NCBI RefSeq assembly: GCF_016552165.1 | Contig: NZ_JACVDA010000004.1 | Span: forward strand, 32,050-96,049 | From: Parvimonas parva | GTDB lineage: Bacteria; Bacillota; Clostridia; Tissierellales; Peptoniphilaceae | Reading direction: 5' to 3' | Length of the DNA stretch: 64,000 bases | In this document: piece by piece, positions 34,688 to 44,400 of the stretch | Layout of the letters: every line of letters starts with the position of its first letter | Numbering within the stretch: position 1 is the first letter of the stretch | Notes under the pieces: generated by a model | Databases searched by the model: none | What the model saw: only the letters and a program-made list of their open reading frames with translations | Told to the model about the DNA's origin: nothing | Translations under genes and position numbers: made by a program

Positions 34688-35786
34688 TTCCGAAAAACTC
34701 TTTTCCTAAAAGTGTTAAATCTTTAAATCGTGGTACAGCTCTTGCTCCTTTTTTTGTGCTTTCAATATACATATCAGTATCATAAAACTCTCTGATTAGA
34801 TCTACCAAAGTCTCTGATTCATTTTTTTCTATATAATCAATATTCATGTAAATGCCTGATGCAATTCCTTGAAATGCCGATACTAAAAATGCTCCCTTAT
34901 GTTTATCCTCAGTATATTTTTTAAATGAATCTTCTCCTAATAATTCGTTTAATAGCTTAAAAGTTCTGTTAAATCTATCTTCTATAATTTCATAGTCTTC
35001 TTCCTTAATCGTTTCAAGAATTTTAATAGTTTCTCTATCCAATAATTCTCCAAGATCATTGTAATTTGATGTATCATCCAAATTCATTTTAACTGCAATT
35101 AGAAGGCGTAAAATCAATTCTAACTTAAATTGTTCATCTTCCTTTCTATCCGTTATAGTTACACACTCATTAAAGTCATTATTTTTTGACAATTTATCCA
35201 AAAATACATAGAAATCTCTATTTGTCATTATCATCAAACAATTTCTAACTTCTTGATCCGATAACTTTGACCCGCCTGTGTTCAATCTTTGGAAAAGCTC
35301 GTACTTCGTATTTGGATCACTTTCCTTCTTTACAATTATCACATCAATTCTTGCTCTTTTAAAAGCTAGTTGTTGCTCCTTTGTAAATGATTTTTCTGGA
35401 TTACTAGGATTGTTCCACATCATGCCATCGAATGAAGGTAAATAATCTGTCTTCTGTAGTACTAATGGTTCTATTTCTTTATTATTTTCATCTTTAAATA
35501 TCCCTACAAATTGAAAAATTGTAGATAATCGCTGAACACCATCAATTACATCCCATACCCCTTCATCATTTTGACTTACAAAAATAGATGGTATAGGGAT
35601 ATTTAACATTATTGATTCTATCAATCTTGTTTTCTGAGATTCACTCCATCTAAATACCCTTTGAAATTCTGGATGTATGTCCATTTCTCCATCTCTATAT
35701 ATATTTATTAGTTCTCCGATAGACATTTGATAGGCATCTCTAAATATTTTACTTGAACGTTCAATTATTTCATCTTGTAAACTCAT
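34677..35786 (-). CDS. DUF262 domain protein (GmrSD-N/ParB-like nuclease fold)
   Basis: 369 residues from ATG 35786, which overlaps the methylase stop as ATGA and has GGAGG 5 bases upstream. The N-terminal DUF262 domain is clear: 'HPEFQRVFRW', 'RLIESIMLNIPIP' and the nucleotide-binding 'DGVQRLST' near residue 80. DUF262 occurs in GmrSD, SspE and related defence enzymes, usually fused to a DUF1524 HNH nuclease. No HNH residues are visible in the C-terminal half, so the effector nuclease may be the adjacent HEPN protein instead. Role in sensing or nucleotide hydrolysis is inference. Confidence 0.82.
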   Translation of the reverse strand: MSLQDEIIERSSKIFRDAYQMSIGELINIYRDGEMDIHPEFQRVFRWSESQKTRLIESIMLNIPIPSIFVSQNDEGVWDVIDGVQRLSTIFQFVGIFKDENNKEIEPLVLQKTDYLPSFDGMMWNNPSNPEKSFTKEQQLAFKRARIDVIIVKKESDPNTKYELFQRLNTGGSKLSDQEVRNCLMIMTNRDFYVFLDKLSKNNDFNECVTITDRKEDEQFKLELILRLLIAVKMNLDDTSNYNDLGELLDRETIKILETIKEEDYEIIEDRFNRTFKLLNELLGEDSFKKYTEDKHKGAFLVSAFQGIASGIYMNIDYIEKNESETLVDLIREFYDTDMYIESTKKGARAVPRFKDLTLLGKEFFGNED

Positions 35787-37204
35787 CTTATCCTCCATTT
35801 GCTAATATCAAAATTTTTTATATCATTTGCTGTTATTCTTAAAGAAGACCCACTTACGTAAATCCCTATTCTTTTTACATACTCATAAAACTCGTTACTT
35901 TCAAGTATTTCCTTAGCTAAAGATAAATCCAAATTAGTTTTAGGTACAATATATATTCCAGAGTACGGTATAGTATTTTCGTCTAGTTCATAAACATTAA
36001 CTCTATTTGTGACAATGAATGACATCAATAACTTTCGCTGATTTAAATTATCTATAGCCTGCGAACGACCATATTCAAACCACTTACTTGATTTATCTGA
36101 ATCTCTAGACTCCAATTTATCTCTAAACTTTTCAAGGTGTTTTATGATTCCAGGATACTGTCTATCCATAGTATCTGTTTCGATTTTTATTAATCCTGCA
36201 TTTCCAAATTTATAGGGGAAAATTATTAATTCGTCTACATTCCTACTTAGTGACCTAGGACTTGCAGCTATCTTAACGAGTTCTTTCTCAATAAGAATAT
36301 TGTCAACCAAGAAATATTCATCTTCTTCCTCGTAATTCTTAATTACAAATGCTTCATTTAATAAAGTAGCGACACTTGTAGCCGCCAGAAAGCAATCCGA
36401 AAACAAAACTCCCCCATCATTACAATCATTATTAAAAATCCACTTATCGTTTAAATTTCTTTTATCTATAAACAATGTTTTTTTGTTGCTTATGTCGTAA
36501 TACTTGATATTAGAATATTTATTTGCAGATTCACAAACAATTATAGATGATGAAGTAAGTACATTCTTAAATATTTTTTCTGTCGTATAGTCAAATATTT
36601 TTGTTATTTTATCTAATAAAATATTTCTCAAATCTTTAGCAAATACATTTTTAAAAATATTAGTAGGTATTAAATATGCCATTTTACCGTTTTTACCTAA
36701 ATATTTTAAGCTCATTTCTATAAAAGGATAACAATAATCAAATTTCCCCTTTTTACATGAAGCAAAATTTTGTCTAATAAATCTTCGATTTTCTTCATCA
36801 ATATTTGTATAAGATATGTAAGGAGGATTACCAACTATGAAATCAAATGATGATTTTATTTCTAAAGATAAAAAATCATCGTTTACAATATTCCACTCAA
36901 CATCATTTAATCCGTATGATTTAGCAACTATGTCAAGGTTTTTTTTACAATTTTCAAAATTTATCTTGTCATACTCTACAGCAAAAAAATCACGTTTAAG
37001 CCCATCTATAATATCATCATCAGCAATGCAACATTTCTTACAATCTTCAATATATCTCTTTATTGCCTCACATAAAATTTGTCCATCCCCGCAAGAATTT
37101 TCTAAGAATTTCTTTCCATATAAATCAACTGTATAACCGACTTCATCAAGCATTTTTTTTACAATATAAGTCGGTGTAAACACATGGCATTTTTCGTTAA
37201 CCAT
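35783..37204 (-). CDS. Adenine-N6 DNA methyltransferase (Eco57I/TaqI-like)
   Basis: 473-residue class I methyltransferase. Catalytic motif IV 'VGNPPYISY' is near residue 135, and a SAM-binding region 'FLENSCGDGQI' near residue 35 (motif I, D/E-x-x-C-G-x-G). The C-terminal half probably recognises DNA. It starts 28 bases after an XRE regulator gene and overlaps the DUF262 gene. It could mark self DNA for the DUF262/HEPN pair, or act alone. Length is short for a fused type IIG enzyme and no nuclease motif is visible. Confidence 0.85.
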   Translation of the reverse strand: MVNEKCHVFTPTYIVKKMLDEVGYTVDLYGKKFLENSCGDGQILCEAIKRYIEDCKKCCIADDDIIDGLKRDFFAVEYDKINFENCKKNLDIVAKSYGLNDVEWNIVNDDFLSLEIKSSFDFIVGNPPYISYTNIDEENRRFIRQNFASCKKGKFDYCYPFIEMSLKYLGKNGKMAYLIPTNIFKNVFAKDLRNILLDKITKIFDYTTEKIFKNVLTSSSIIVCESANKYSNIKYYDISNKKTLFIDKRNLNDKWIFNNDCNDGGVLFSDCFLAATSVATLLNEAFVIKNYEEEDEYFLVDNILIEKELVKIAASPRSLSRNVDELIIFPYKFGNAGLIKIETDTMDRQYPGIIKHLEKFRDKLESRDSDKSSKWFEYGRSQAIDNLNQRKLLMSFIVTNRVNVYELDENTIPYSGIYIVPKTNLDLSLAKEILESNEFYEYVKRIGIYVSGSSLRITANDIKNFDISKWRIR

Positions 37205-37231
37205 AAACTTACCTTCTTTTTCCCTTATTTT

Positions 37232-37468
37232 TCATTTCTCTTCAATGCACTCCATAATATCTGATATATCACATTGTAGAAACTCACATATTTTTATTAA
37301 CACATCTGTAGTTACATTTTCATCTTTCTTTAACTTATAAAATGTACTTCTACTAATCCCTGTTTTATCAATTAAGTCTTTGTGTTTTATATCTCTATCA
37401 ATCAATAATTTCCATAATTTTTTATAGCTAAATTTCATTATAAACTCCTCGATATCATTCAATTTCAT
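37232..37468 (-). CDS. XRE-family helix-turn-helix regulator (C-protein-like)
   Basis: 78-residue Cro/C1-type DNA-binding protein. The helix-turn-helix is seen as 'KHKDLIDKTGISRSTFYKLKK' (key part 'DKTGISRSTFYKL') and 'VLIKICEFLQCDISDIM'. Small XRE proteins next to methylase genes often act as controller proteins. It is first in the methylase-DUF262-HEPN operon and diverges from a cytosine methylase gene, so it may regulate both from the 115-base spacer. Confidence 0.85.
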   Translation of the reverse strand: MKLNDIEEFIMKFSYKKLWKLLIDRDIKHKDLIDKTGISRSTFYKLKKDENVTTDVLIKICEFLQCDISDIMECIEEK

Positions 37469-37519
37469 AGCTTATAGTTTATTATATCATACTTTAGTTC
37501 AAATTTATATACTATTCTG

Positions 37520-37548
37520 TTGACACAAGCTGTATAATGGTATAAAAT
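37520..37548 (+). promoter_or_regulatory. Promoter of cytosine methylase 1
   Basis: TTGACA (37520-37525), 17 bases, TAAAAT (37543-37548). An 11-bp palindrome GCGCA-G-TGCGC (37555-37565) sits between the promoter and the AAAGGAGG box and could be an operator. Confidence 0.7.
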
Positions 37549-37583
37549 AAAAATGCGCAGTGCGCTATCAAAAGGAGGTTCTT

Positions 37584-38573
37584 ATGATTGATGTAAAAAA
37601 CAAAAATCTTACAGGTTTAAAATTTATAGATTTATTTGCTGGACTAGGAGGATTTAGACTTGCACTAGAGTCTTTTGGTGCAAAGTGTGTTTACTCCAAT
37701 GAATGGGATAAATATGCACAGGAAGTATATCAAATGAATTTTGGAGATAAACCCGAAGGTGATATTACACTCGTTGACGAAAATAGTGTGCCAGATCATG
37801 ATATTCTGTGTGCAGGTTTCCCTTGCCAAGCTTTTTCAATTAGTGGAAAACAGAAAGGTTTTGAAGATAGCCGAGGAACTTTATTTTTTGATGTGGCTAG
37901 AATTGTAAAAGCTAAAAATCCAAAAGTTGTTTTCATGGAAAATGTTAAAAATTTTGCATCTCATGACAATGGGAATACATTAAAAGTTGTTAGAAATACG
38001 ATGGTAGATTTAGGCTATGACTTCTACTCTGATGTTTTAAATTCTCTTGACTTCGGAATACCTCAAAAGAGAGAACGTATATACATGGTTTGCTTTAGAA
38101 AGGATTTGAACATTAAGAACTTCACTTTCCCAAAACCTTTTAAGCTTTCTACATTTGTAGAAGATTTATTATTACCTGATGAAGATGTATCCAATCTTAT
38201 AATAAATAGATCTGATATGGTATTAAAAGATACAGAAATCAAAGAAAATTTAAATAAGACAATAAGAATTGGAACAGTTGGAAAAGGTGGGCAAGGTGAA
38301 AGAATTTACAGTCCTAAAGGAATTGCAATTACTCTATCTGCATATGGTGGTGGTGTATTCTCTAAAACAGGTGGTTATTTAATAAACGGTAAAACAAGGA
38401 AGTTGCATCCTCGTGAATGTGCTCGTATTATGGGGTATCCTGATTCATATTTAATTCATCCATCATCAAGTCAAGCATATAAGCAATTTGGCAATTCAGT
38501 TGTGGTTAATGTTTTACAATATATTACTAAAAATATGGGAGAAGCATTGAGTCATGAATACAGCTATATTTAA
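37584..38573 (+). CDS. Cytosine-C5 DNA methyltransferase 1
   Basis: 329-residue Dcm-type enzyme. Motif I 'DLFAGLGGFRLAL', catalytic motif IV 'GFPCQAFS' with the reactive Cys, motif VI 'MENVKNF', motif VIII 'QKRERIYMV' and motif X 'FGNSVVVNV' are all present; the target recognition region lies between VIII and IX. ATG at 37584 with an AAAGGAGG box; a GTG eight codons upstream lacks one. It ends inside a 103-codon ORF (20-base overlap). A second, convergent cytosine methylase and a nuclease gene lie beyond, which suggests an asymmetric recognition site methylated by two enzymes. Confidence 0.94.
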   Translation: MIDVKNKNLTGLKFIDLFAGLGGFRLALESFGAKCVYSNEWDKYAQEVYQMNFGDKPEGDITLVDENSVPDHDILCAGFPCQAFSISGKQKGFEDSRGTLFFDVARIVKAKNPKVVFMENVKNFASHDNGNTLKVVRNTMVDLGYDFYSDVLNSLDFGIPQKRERIYMVCFRKDLNIKNFTFPKPFKLSTFVEDLLLPDEDVSNLIINRSDMVLKDTEIKENLNKTIRIGTVGKGGQGERIYSPKGIAITLSAYGGGVFSKTGGYLINGKTRKLHPRECARIMGYPDSYLIHPSSSQAYKQFGNSVVVNVLQYITKNMGEALSHEYSYI

Positions 38574-38865
38574 AACTTGGTTGATTCAAAATGGTAGTTC
38601 ACCTAAAGTCGCTACAGACACTATTTCCAGGCTTAAAAAATTGGACAGAGCTTTAATTGAATCTCCCATATCTTCATCAATAGACTCAGAATTTAATAAA
38701 GATATTTGTGAGCAGCTTTTAAAATGTTTTTCTAAGAGTGGAAAAAATCAAATTATGGACTCGTTTCAATTATATTCACTTCCTATTGGCAAGAGATATA
38801 TACACACGTACAAACTATCATTGACTAAATATATAACATTTAAAAAGGAGTACCCTGACGGGTAA
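38554..38865 (+). CDS. Hypothetical protein of the restriction-modification locus
   Basis: 103-residue protein, family not recognised. It is helical and charged in the first two-thirds ('KVATDTISRLKKLDRAL') with a basic C terminus. It overlaps methylase 1 by 20 bases and ends at the shared terminator with the convergent nuclease gene, so it is most likely expressed with the methylase. It could be a DNA-binding accessory of the system. No catalytic motif was seen. Confidence 0.55.
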   Translation: MNTAIFKTWLIQNGSSPKVATDTISRLKKLDRALIESPISSSIDSEFNKDICEQLLKCFSKSGKNQIMDSFQLYSLPIGKRYIHTYKLSLTKYITFKKEYPDG

Positions 38866-38875
38866 CTCCTTATTT
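38845..38875. terminator. Bidirectional terminator between convergent genes
   Basis: AAGGAGT-ACCC (38845-38855) pairs with GGGT-ACTCCTT (38860-38871, one bulged A). The hairpin overlaps both stop codons and has A/T-runs on each side. Confidence 0.75.
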
Positions 38876-39649
38876 GCTAATTGCATTTTCAAATTGAATA
38901 AGATCCTTTTTTTGTTGTTCAATATCATAGTCCATTAATTCTATTGAAAATATTACATTTGCATTTCTAGTGTTAGATAATTTTCTAACTTTATAATTAC
39001 TTCCGTTTTCTCTAAGAAGATAGTCATACTTATTCCCATTAACCTTTATTCCATCTAAATGGCTATCAGAAATAATATCTAATCCACTAAAACTAAAATC
39101 TATCCCTGCAATGCTCATTGCATATTCAAAATCAGATTTATTGGAATTATTTAAGCTAGATGAACCACTCTTCTTTTCCCTATACTTCGCTGTTACATCA
39201 AAATAATTTGGAAATTGATCTATTGGAAATACCAAAAACTCCCCTCTATCTTTTGTTATAAAAAATTCTGCACCTTTTTCTTTGTAATAGTTAATTATCC
39301 AATTATAGAATACTGATTTTGGCATATTAATATCCGAACCCGCTGTCCCAGAATTACAAAATTCATCAAAATTGCTATCCATAAAATTAACTATCATTCT
39401 AGTGTATTCATTTTCACTTGTCTTATTTTTAGTAGAATACTTGAATACACCATTTTTTAAATCTGGCAATAGTACAAATTGACCGCATTGAGCATTTGGC
39501 ATTTTTGCTTCTATATAGAAAGCTTTATCTTTCCCATGATAAAGTATATCGCTCACAGTTGAATCAGATTCTCCTTGTTGTTCAAATTTAATTCCATATT
39601 TTTCATTTAAATATGCTGTACACTCTTCTTCAAAATTTCTCCAACTCAT
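38870..39649 (-). CDS. Probable type II restriction endonuclease
   Basis: 259-residue protein. A PD-(D/E)xK-like active site can be read as 'VSDILYHG' followed by 'FYIEAKMPN' (D...E-x-K near residues 33-55). The rest has no family I recognise. It starts 2 bases after the end of cytosine methylase 2, the classic place for the cognate nuclease. Assignment as a restriction enzyme rests on this context plus the motif; the recognition site is unknown. Confidence 0.65.
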   Translation of the reverse strand: MSWRNFEEECTAYLNEKYGIKFEQQGESDSTVSDILYHGKDKAFYIEAKMPNAQCGQFVLLPDLKNGVFKYSTKNKTSENEYTRMIVNFMDSNFDEFCNSGTAGSDINMPKSVFYNWIINYYKEKGAEFFITKDRGEFLVFPIDQFPNYFDVTAKYREKKSGSSSLNNSNKSDFEYAMSIAGIDFSFSGLDIISDSHLDGIKVNGNKYDYLLRENGSNYKVRKLSNTRNANVIFSIELMDYDIEQQKKDLIQFENAISK

Positions 39650-39651
39650 TT

Positions 39652-40620
39652 TTATACCTCCTCCAATCTATCTAAAATAGCTTTTCCAATGCTTTGAACC
39701 ACATTGGCTGTCATTGCATTTCCTGCTTGTTGAAGCAAATGACGATTACTTACCTTGCCAGACACTTTTTTAATAAAGCAATCATCAAACCCTTGAAATC
39801 TCAATGCTTCCTCACCTTTTAGATAGTATATTTTTTTATCTCTAACATAATAAATACCGTCTCTATGTGCTCTTAAGGTTGGCATTCTATTATGATATAA
39901 ACGCAAATCAGACATTCTAGTGTCTACTACAACATTATTCATCTCAAGTATTTCTTGTATTTTAAATTTGCCAATATTTTTTTCGTTATTCAGATACCTT
40001 AATGAAAACCAATCATAATCCTCTTCCGACATATAATTGTCAGTTGGATTAAAGTATGAATCAATTTGAACTCGCTCTTTTTCATCCGGCCAAGTAAAGT
40101 TCGTTATTCCCAAAGAATTTTCAAATCCTATTATATAAATTCTTTGTCTCATATGTGGAACTCCATAATCAATACTATTCAACACTTTATGGTAAATTGA
40201 GTATCCTGATTTAGATAAAGTAGAAATAATATCATTAAATGTTTTACCTTTATCGTGTGTCACCAATCCTTTTACATTCTCAAAAATAAACACCTTTGGT
40301 TTCTTCTTTTTCAAAATATCAATAAGGTGATATATTATCTGACCTCTTGGATCCTTTGTACCTTCTTGCCTACCGATAACAGAGAATGTTTGACATGGAA
40401 ATCCAGCAATCATAACATCAAAATCTGGAATGGCGTTACAATCTATTCTTTTTAAATTACCATAATTAACATCAGTTTTATCATCAAATAATAAATTATA
40501 TGTTCTATTCGCAAGTCTACTTGTATCAGAAGATCCCACACAAGTTAATCCACATCTTTCTAACCCTAATCTTCCTCCACCAATTCCAGAGCAAAAATCA
40601 AAAAAAGTATTTAACTCCAT
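39652..40620 (-). CDS. Cytosine-C5 DNA methyltransferase 2
   Basis: 322-residue enzyme from ATG 40620 (AGGTGG box). Motif I 'DFCSGIGGGRLGL', catalytic 'GFPCQTFS', 'FENVKGL', 'MRQRIYIIGF' and 'QQAGNAMTANV' are present. It differs from methylase 1 in its recognition region. Nuclease gene follows after 2 bases. Upstream is an extended -10 (TGGTATAAT on the minus strand, near 40655). The two methylases probably protect opposite strands of one asymmetric site, as in HgaI-type systems (established for other enzymes, inferred here). Confidence 0.93.
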   Translation of the reverse strand: MELNTFFDFCSGIGGGRLGLERCGLTCVGSSDTSRLANRTYNLLFDDKTDVNYGNLKRIDCNAIPDFDVMIAGFPCQTFSVIGRQEGTKDPRGQIIYHLIDILKKKKPKVFIFENVKGLVTHDKGKTFNDIISTLSKSGYSIYHKVLNSIDYGVPHMRQRIYIIGFENSLGITNFTWPDEKERVQIDSYFNPTDNYMSEEDYDWFSLRYLNNEKNIGKFKIQEILEMNNVVVDTRMSDLRLYHNRMPTLRAHRDGIYYVRDKKIYYLKGEEALRFQGFDDCFIKKVSGKVSNRHLLQQAGNAMTANVVQSIGKAILDRLEEV

Positions 40621-40696
40621 GTTAACCACCTACTTCAAAAACTATTACCTTTTATTATACCAGCCATGAAAAATCTATTCCAGAGCTAATTTTCAT

Positions 40697-40731
40697 AAAA
40701 AAATAATCGGTGCAGTCCGAAGACCACACCG
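40697..40731 (-). terminator. Terminator after SSB-like gene
   Basis: CGGTG (40708-40712) pairs with CACCG (40727-40731), with an inner GTC/GAC pair, followed on the minus strand by seven U residues. It lies just past the stop of the SSB-like gene. Confidence 0.8.
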
Positions 40732-40738
40732 ACATCTC

Positions 40739-41398
40739 TTATCTCTCAGTTTCCTTTGAAGCTTCTTTCTTCTCCATTGGTTTTGCTTTTTCCTCAGCTT
40801 TATATTTTTTTATTGCCCCAAGTACAGATTCTTTCTTTTCTCCTTGGTTCTTCATCTGTTCCTTTGCTTTAAGAAGCTTGGACGATAGGATTCTAACATT
40901 AGTATGCTCTTTTCCATTATCGTCAATGGATGTTCTTACTTGACCAAAAATCTTTACAAAGTCACCTTGCTTAAAATACTTTGGAATATCTCCCTTATCT
41001 CCATAAGCCGAACAATTTGTATAAGTCTTATTTCCCTCATCATCTTTTGACACAACCGAGAAATTAACTACTTCAAAGGCTTCTCCATTTTTGTTTTCTC
41101 TTTCAATTGTTTCAATCTCACCTACGACATTCCCAACAATATTCACCAGATTATTATCTTCTTTTTCGATTGCTGCACTTTCTTTAATCTGTCCATTTTC
41201 TCTAAGTTCATCAATCAAATAATCAAACTCATCATTAAGTAAGCTCATGCTGTCATTATCCATATACTCCTGGTATAACTTGTCCAAGGCATCTTTATCA
41301 TTGATTCCTTTCTCAAAACTAATTAGTGCCTTTGCAAAATCTTCGTGATTTTCGTTTGCCATTTGTTCTAGTGTATTTCTCATTTCTTTGTAGTTCAT
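40739..41398 (-). CDS. Single-stranded DNA-binding-like ICE protein
   Basis: 219 residues. The C-terminal half has an OB-fold like that of SSB: 'NFSVVSKDDEGNKTYTNCSAYG' (key 'NFSVVSK' and 'NCSAYGDKGD') and 'GDFVKIFGQVR'. It closely parallels the shorter SSB gene at 61481-61792. N-terminal 100 residues are acidic and helical. Possibly protects transferred single strands. AGGAGG-type box before ATG 41398; last gene of the conjugation module before the defence island. Confidence 0.75.
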   Translation of the reverse strand: MNYKEMRNTLEQMANENHEDFAKALISFEKGINDKDALDKLYQEYMDNDSMSLLNDEFDYLIDELRENGQIKESAAIEKEDNNLVNIVGNVVGEIETIERENKNGEAFEVVNFSVVSKDDEGNKTYTNCSAYGDKGDIPKYFKQGDFVKIFGQVRTSIDDNGKEHTNVRILSSKLLKAKEQMKNQGEKKESVLGAIKKYKAEEKAKPMEKKEASKETER

Positions 41399-41426
41399 AA
41401 TATACCTCCATAGTTTCTACAAAAGT

Positions 41427-41452
41427 AAAAAGGAGCTTGTAATAAGCCCCTT
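41427..41452 (-). terminator. Terminator overlapping the LtrC-like stop codon
   Basis: AAGGAGCTT (41430-41438) pairs with AAGCCCCTT (41444-41452) allowing one G-U pair on the minus-strand RNA, followed by U residues. Confidence 0.6.
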
Positions 41453-44400
41453 AACGTTCATCATGCTCTTTTGATTTATTTTCTCGTGTTTCTGCTTGTT
41501 TTTCTTGTGACTGATATGACTTAATTTGCCCTAAGATAGACGGCTTTTCAGATACATTTTCTTTACTTTCTGCCCTTGTGTGAATATTATCCTCTACATC
41601 ATAAGTAGTTTCAAAATAGTCACTATCTCTAAAGTCATTATCGTATCTATCTGGCACACCATCATTGTCCAAATCTTTTGCAAGCGGATCATAGATATTA
41701 CCATTGTCATCTCTTTCAAGACCTAATGCTTTTTTAAGGTCATTATCATCAATAGATACAAACTCTCCAAAGTCTCCATATTCCATTTCTTGTTTTAGAA
41801 ATTCCAATGCCTTTTCTTCACTTCCAAGGTCTTTGAGATAATCAATCTTTGTAACTGGTTCTCCATTGATATATTGAGTAGCTGTAAAGTCTTCTAAGCT
41901 AATTTCATATTGAATTTCATGCTTTTCATCTGGTGTAGTAGTATATGCAATTCCAATATGAGCAAGGTCAGGAAAGAGATTATTAAAATTTTCATAGGTA
42001 TAACTATCATCTTCATATTCCCTTTTGCAAAAATCTACAATAGCCCTTTTTACATCTTCAAGTAATGGATTAGGATTTTCTTTTTCTTCTACTTCTCCCA
42101 TATCAAGTAGCTTGTTTAATTCTGCAAGTCTTAATACTTTTGTCTTTAGCTCATCTGCTTTTTCAAAAGGCTTTGTTAATTCTTCTTTTGCATTTTCCAG
42201 TTGTTCCTTTGTGCTAATGAGTTTTTCTTCAAGACGATTTAACCTTTCTGGCATTTTATCAATAGCATTATCAAGTCTTGTGATATTACCATCTGCACTT
42301 GTACCTAGTTCTCCTGAATGGTTTGTAGCCCCTTTTAAAGTGAAATTATGCTCATTTGTAAAGAAGTTATAACTTACCTCTAAGTCCATATTTCGGTACT
42401 GTCCTATAACCTTACTTTCATTAATTTTTACACCTTTAATCGCTTCTAAGAGCTTTTCTCCAGCTATCTTTTTATCTTGAATTATCTCGCCATTAATCGT
42501 GATAGAGGTGAATTTATTTTCACCACTTCCTTGTGGCTGGGCATTTTCTATATCCTTTTTCACTGCTTCAATTAGATTTTCAGTCCTTGCTATTTCTTCA
42601 GGATATGTCTTTGCAACCTTATCCTCTAATCTATATCGATTGGACTTATAGTTTGCTTCAAGCATTTTAAGTTTCGTGACTTCATTATCCAAATCCATCT
42701 TTTCTTTTATCTTTGGATCACCAGTAGCAAGTGCCTTAATCTCAGCATAGTTAAGGGAGCTTTCGTCCACATCTTCCGCCACACGAACAGGTGTCTTTGA
42801 AGTCATAATCTGTGAAATAAATTTTTGCTTATTCTCTATTGTCTGCCAAAGGTACGAATCAAGTGTATTCTCCGTAACATAACGATAGATACTAACTTCC
42901 TTGTTTTCATTACCTTGACGAACAATTCTACCACTTCTCTGTTCAAGGTCAGCAGGTCTCCATGGTACGTCTAAATCATGCATTGCAATTAGTTTATTTT
43001 GCACATTTGTACCAGCACCCATCTTCTGCGTTGAACCCATTAAGATACGAACTTCGCCTTTTCTTACCTTTGCAAAGAGTTCATCTTTTTGCTTATCGGT
43101 ATTGGCTTCATGGATAAAAGCAATTTCTTCCTTTGGTATTCCTAAATCTACAAGTTTACCTCTAACGTCATCATAGATATTAAAACTACCATCACCTTTT
43201 GGTGTAGACATATCTGAAAATAGAAGTTGTGTTGATTTTTCTTCTTTTGTCTTATCCCAAATAGAAAATACATTTTTAACACATACATTCACCTTTGAGT
43301 TTTCATCATCTGGAAGTAATGGATTGATTAAACGCTGATCTAATGCAAGTTTCTTACCATCATTAGTAATCTTAAGCATATTATCTTCTTCAGGCTCTAC
43401 AGACTTATTACGCACCTTATCAGCCCTTTCAGACAAGCTCTTTAGTATTTCTTTTTGCTCTTCACTTGGTTCAGTTTTAATGACTTTAAAATGAGCTTCT
43501 GGAACAGGAAGATTGAGCATATCTGCAGTTTGAATATCCGCTACTTCCTTAAACATACTCATAAGCTCAGGTAGGTTATAGAATTTTGAAAATCTTGTTT
43601 TTACTCTGTAGCCTGTCCCCTCAGGAGATAATTCAAAAGCAGATTGTGTTTCTCCAAAAGTTGAAGCCCAGGAATCAAAATGCTCTAGTCCATTCTTTTT
43701 CAAAGTGTCGTACTGTAAATATCTTTGCATAGTATAAAGCTCTGTCATTGAGTTTGATACTGGAGTGCCTGTCGCAAAGACAATTCCTTTTCCACCAGTC
43801 ATTTCATCCATGTATCGGCATTTCATAAACATATCTGAGGACTTAAAAGCTTCAGATTGTCCGATACCTGCAACATTTCTCATTTTTGTATAAAGATATA
43901 GGTTCTTATAGTTATGTGCCTCATCAACGATCAGCTTATCTACTCCTAGCTCTTCAAAAGTAATAACATCATCTTTCTTAAAATCATCGTTTAATTTTTC
44001 AAGTCTTGCTTCTAATTTTTTTCTCGTCTTTTGAAGTTCCTTTACTGTAAAGTTTTGATTTCTGTCATGCTTATACTCTTCTACATAATTGATAATCTCA
44101 TCGATTTGGTCTTGAATGTGCTTTTGTTGATATTCCTTAGACATTGGAATTTTTTCAAACTGACTATGACCAATAATGACAGCATCGTATTCGCCTGTGG
44201 CAATCTTTCCAATAAATCTCTTTCTGTTTTTCGGTTCAAAGTCTTTTTTATCAGCAACCATAATATTTGCTGACGGATATAGCTGCATAAACTCTCTACC
44301 AATTTGTCCTGTTAAGTGATTAGGAACTACAAATAAGGACTTAGTACACATTCCAAGTTTTTTTGCTTCCATAGAGCTTGCTACCATTTCAAAGGTTTTG

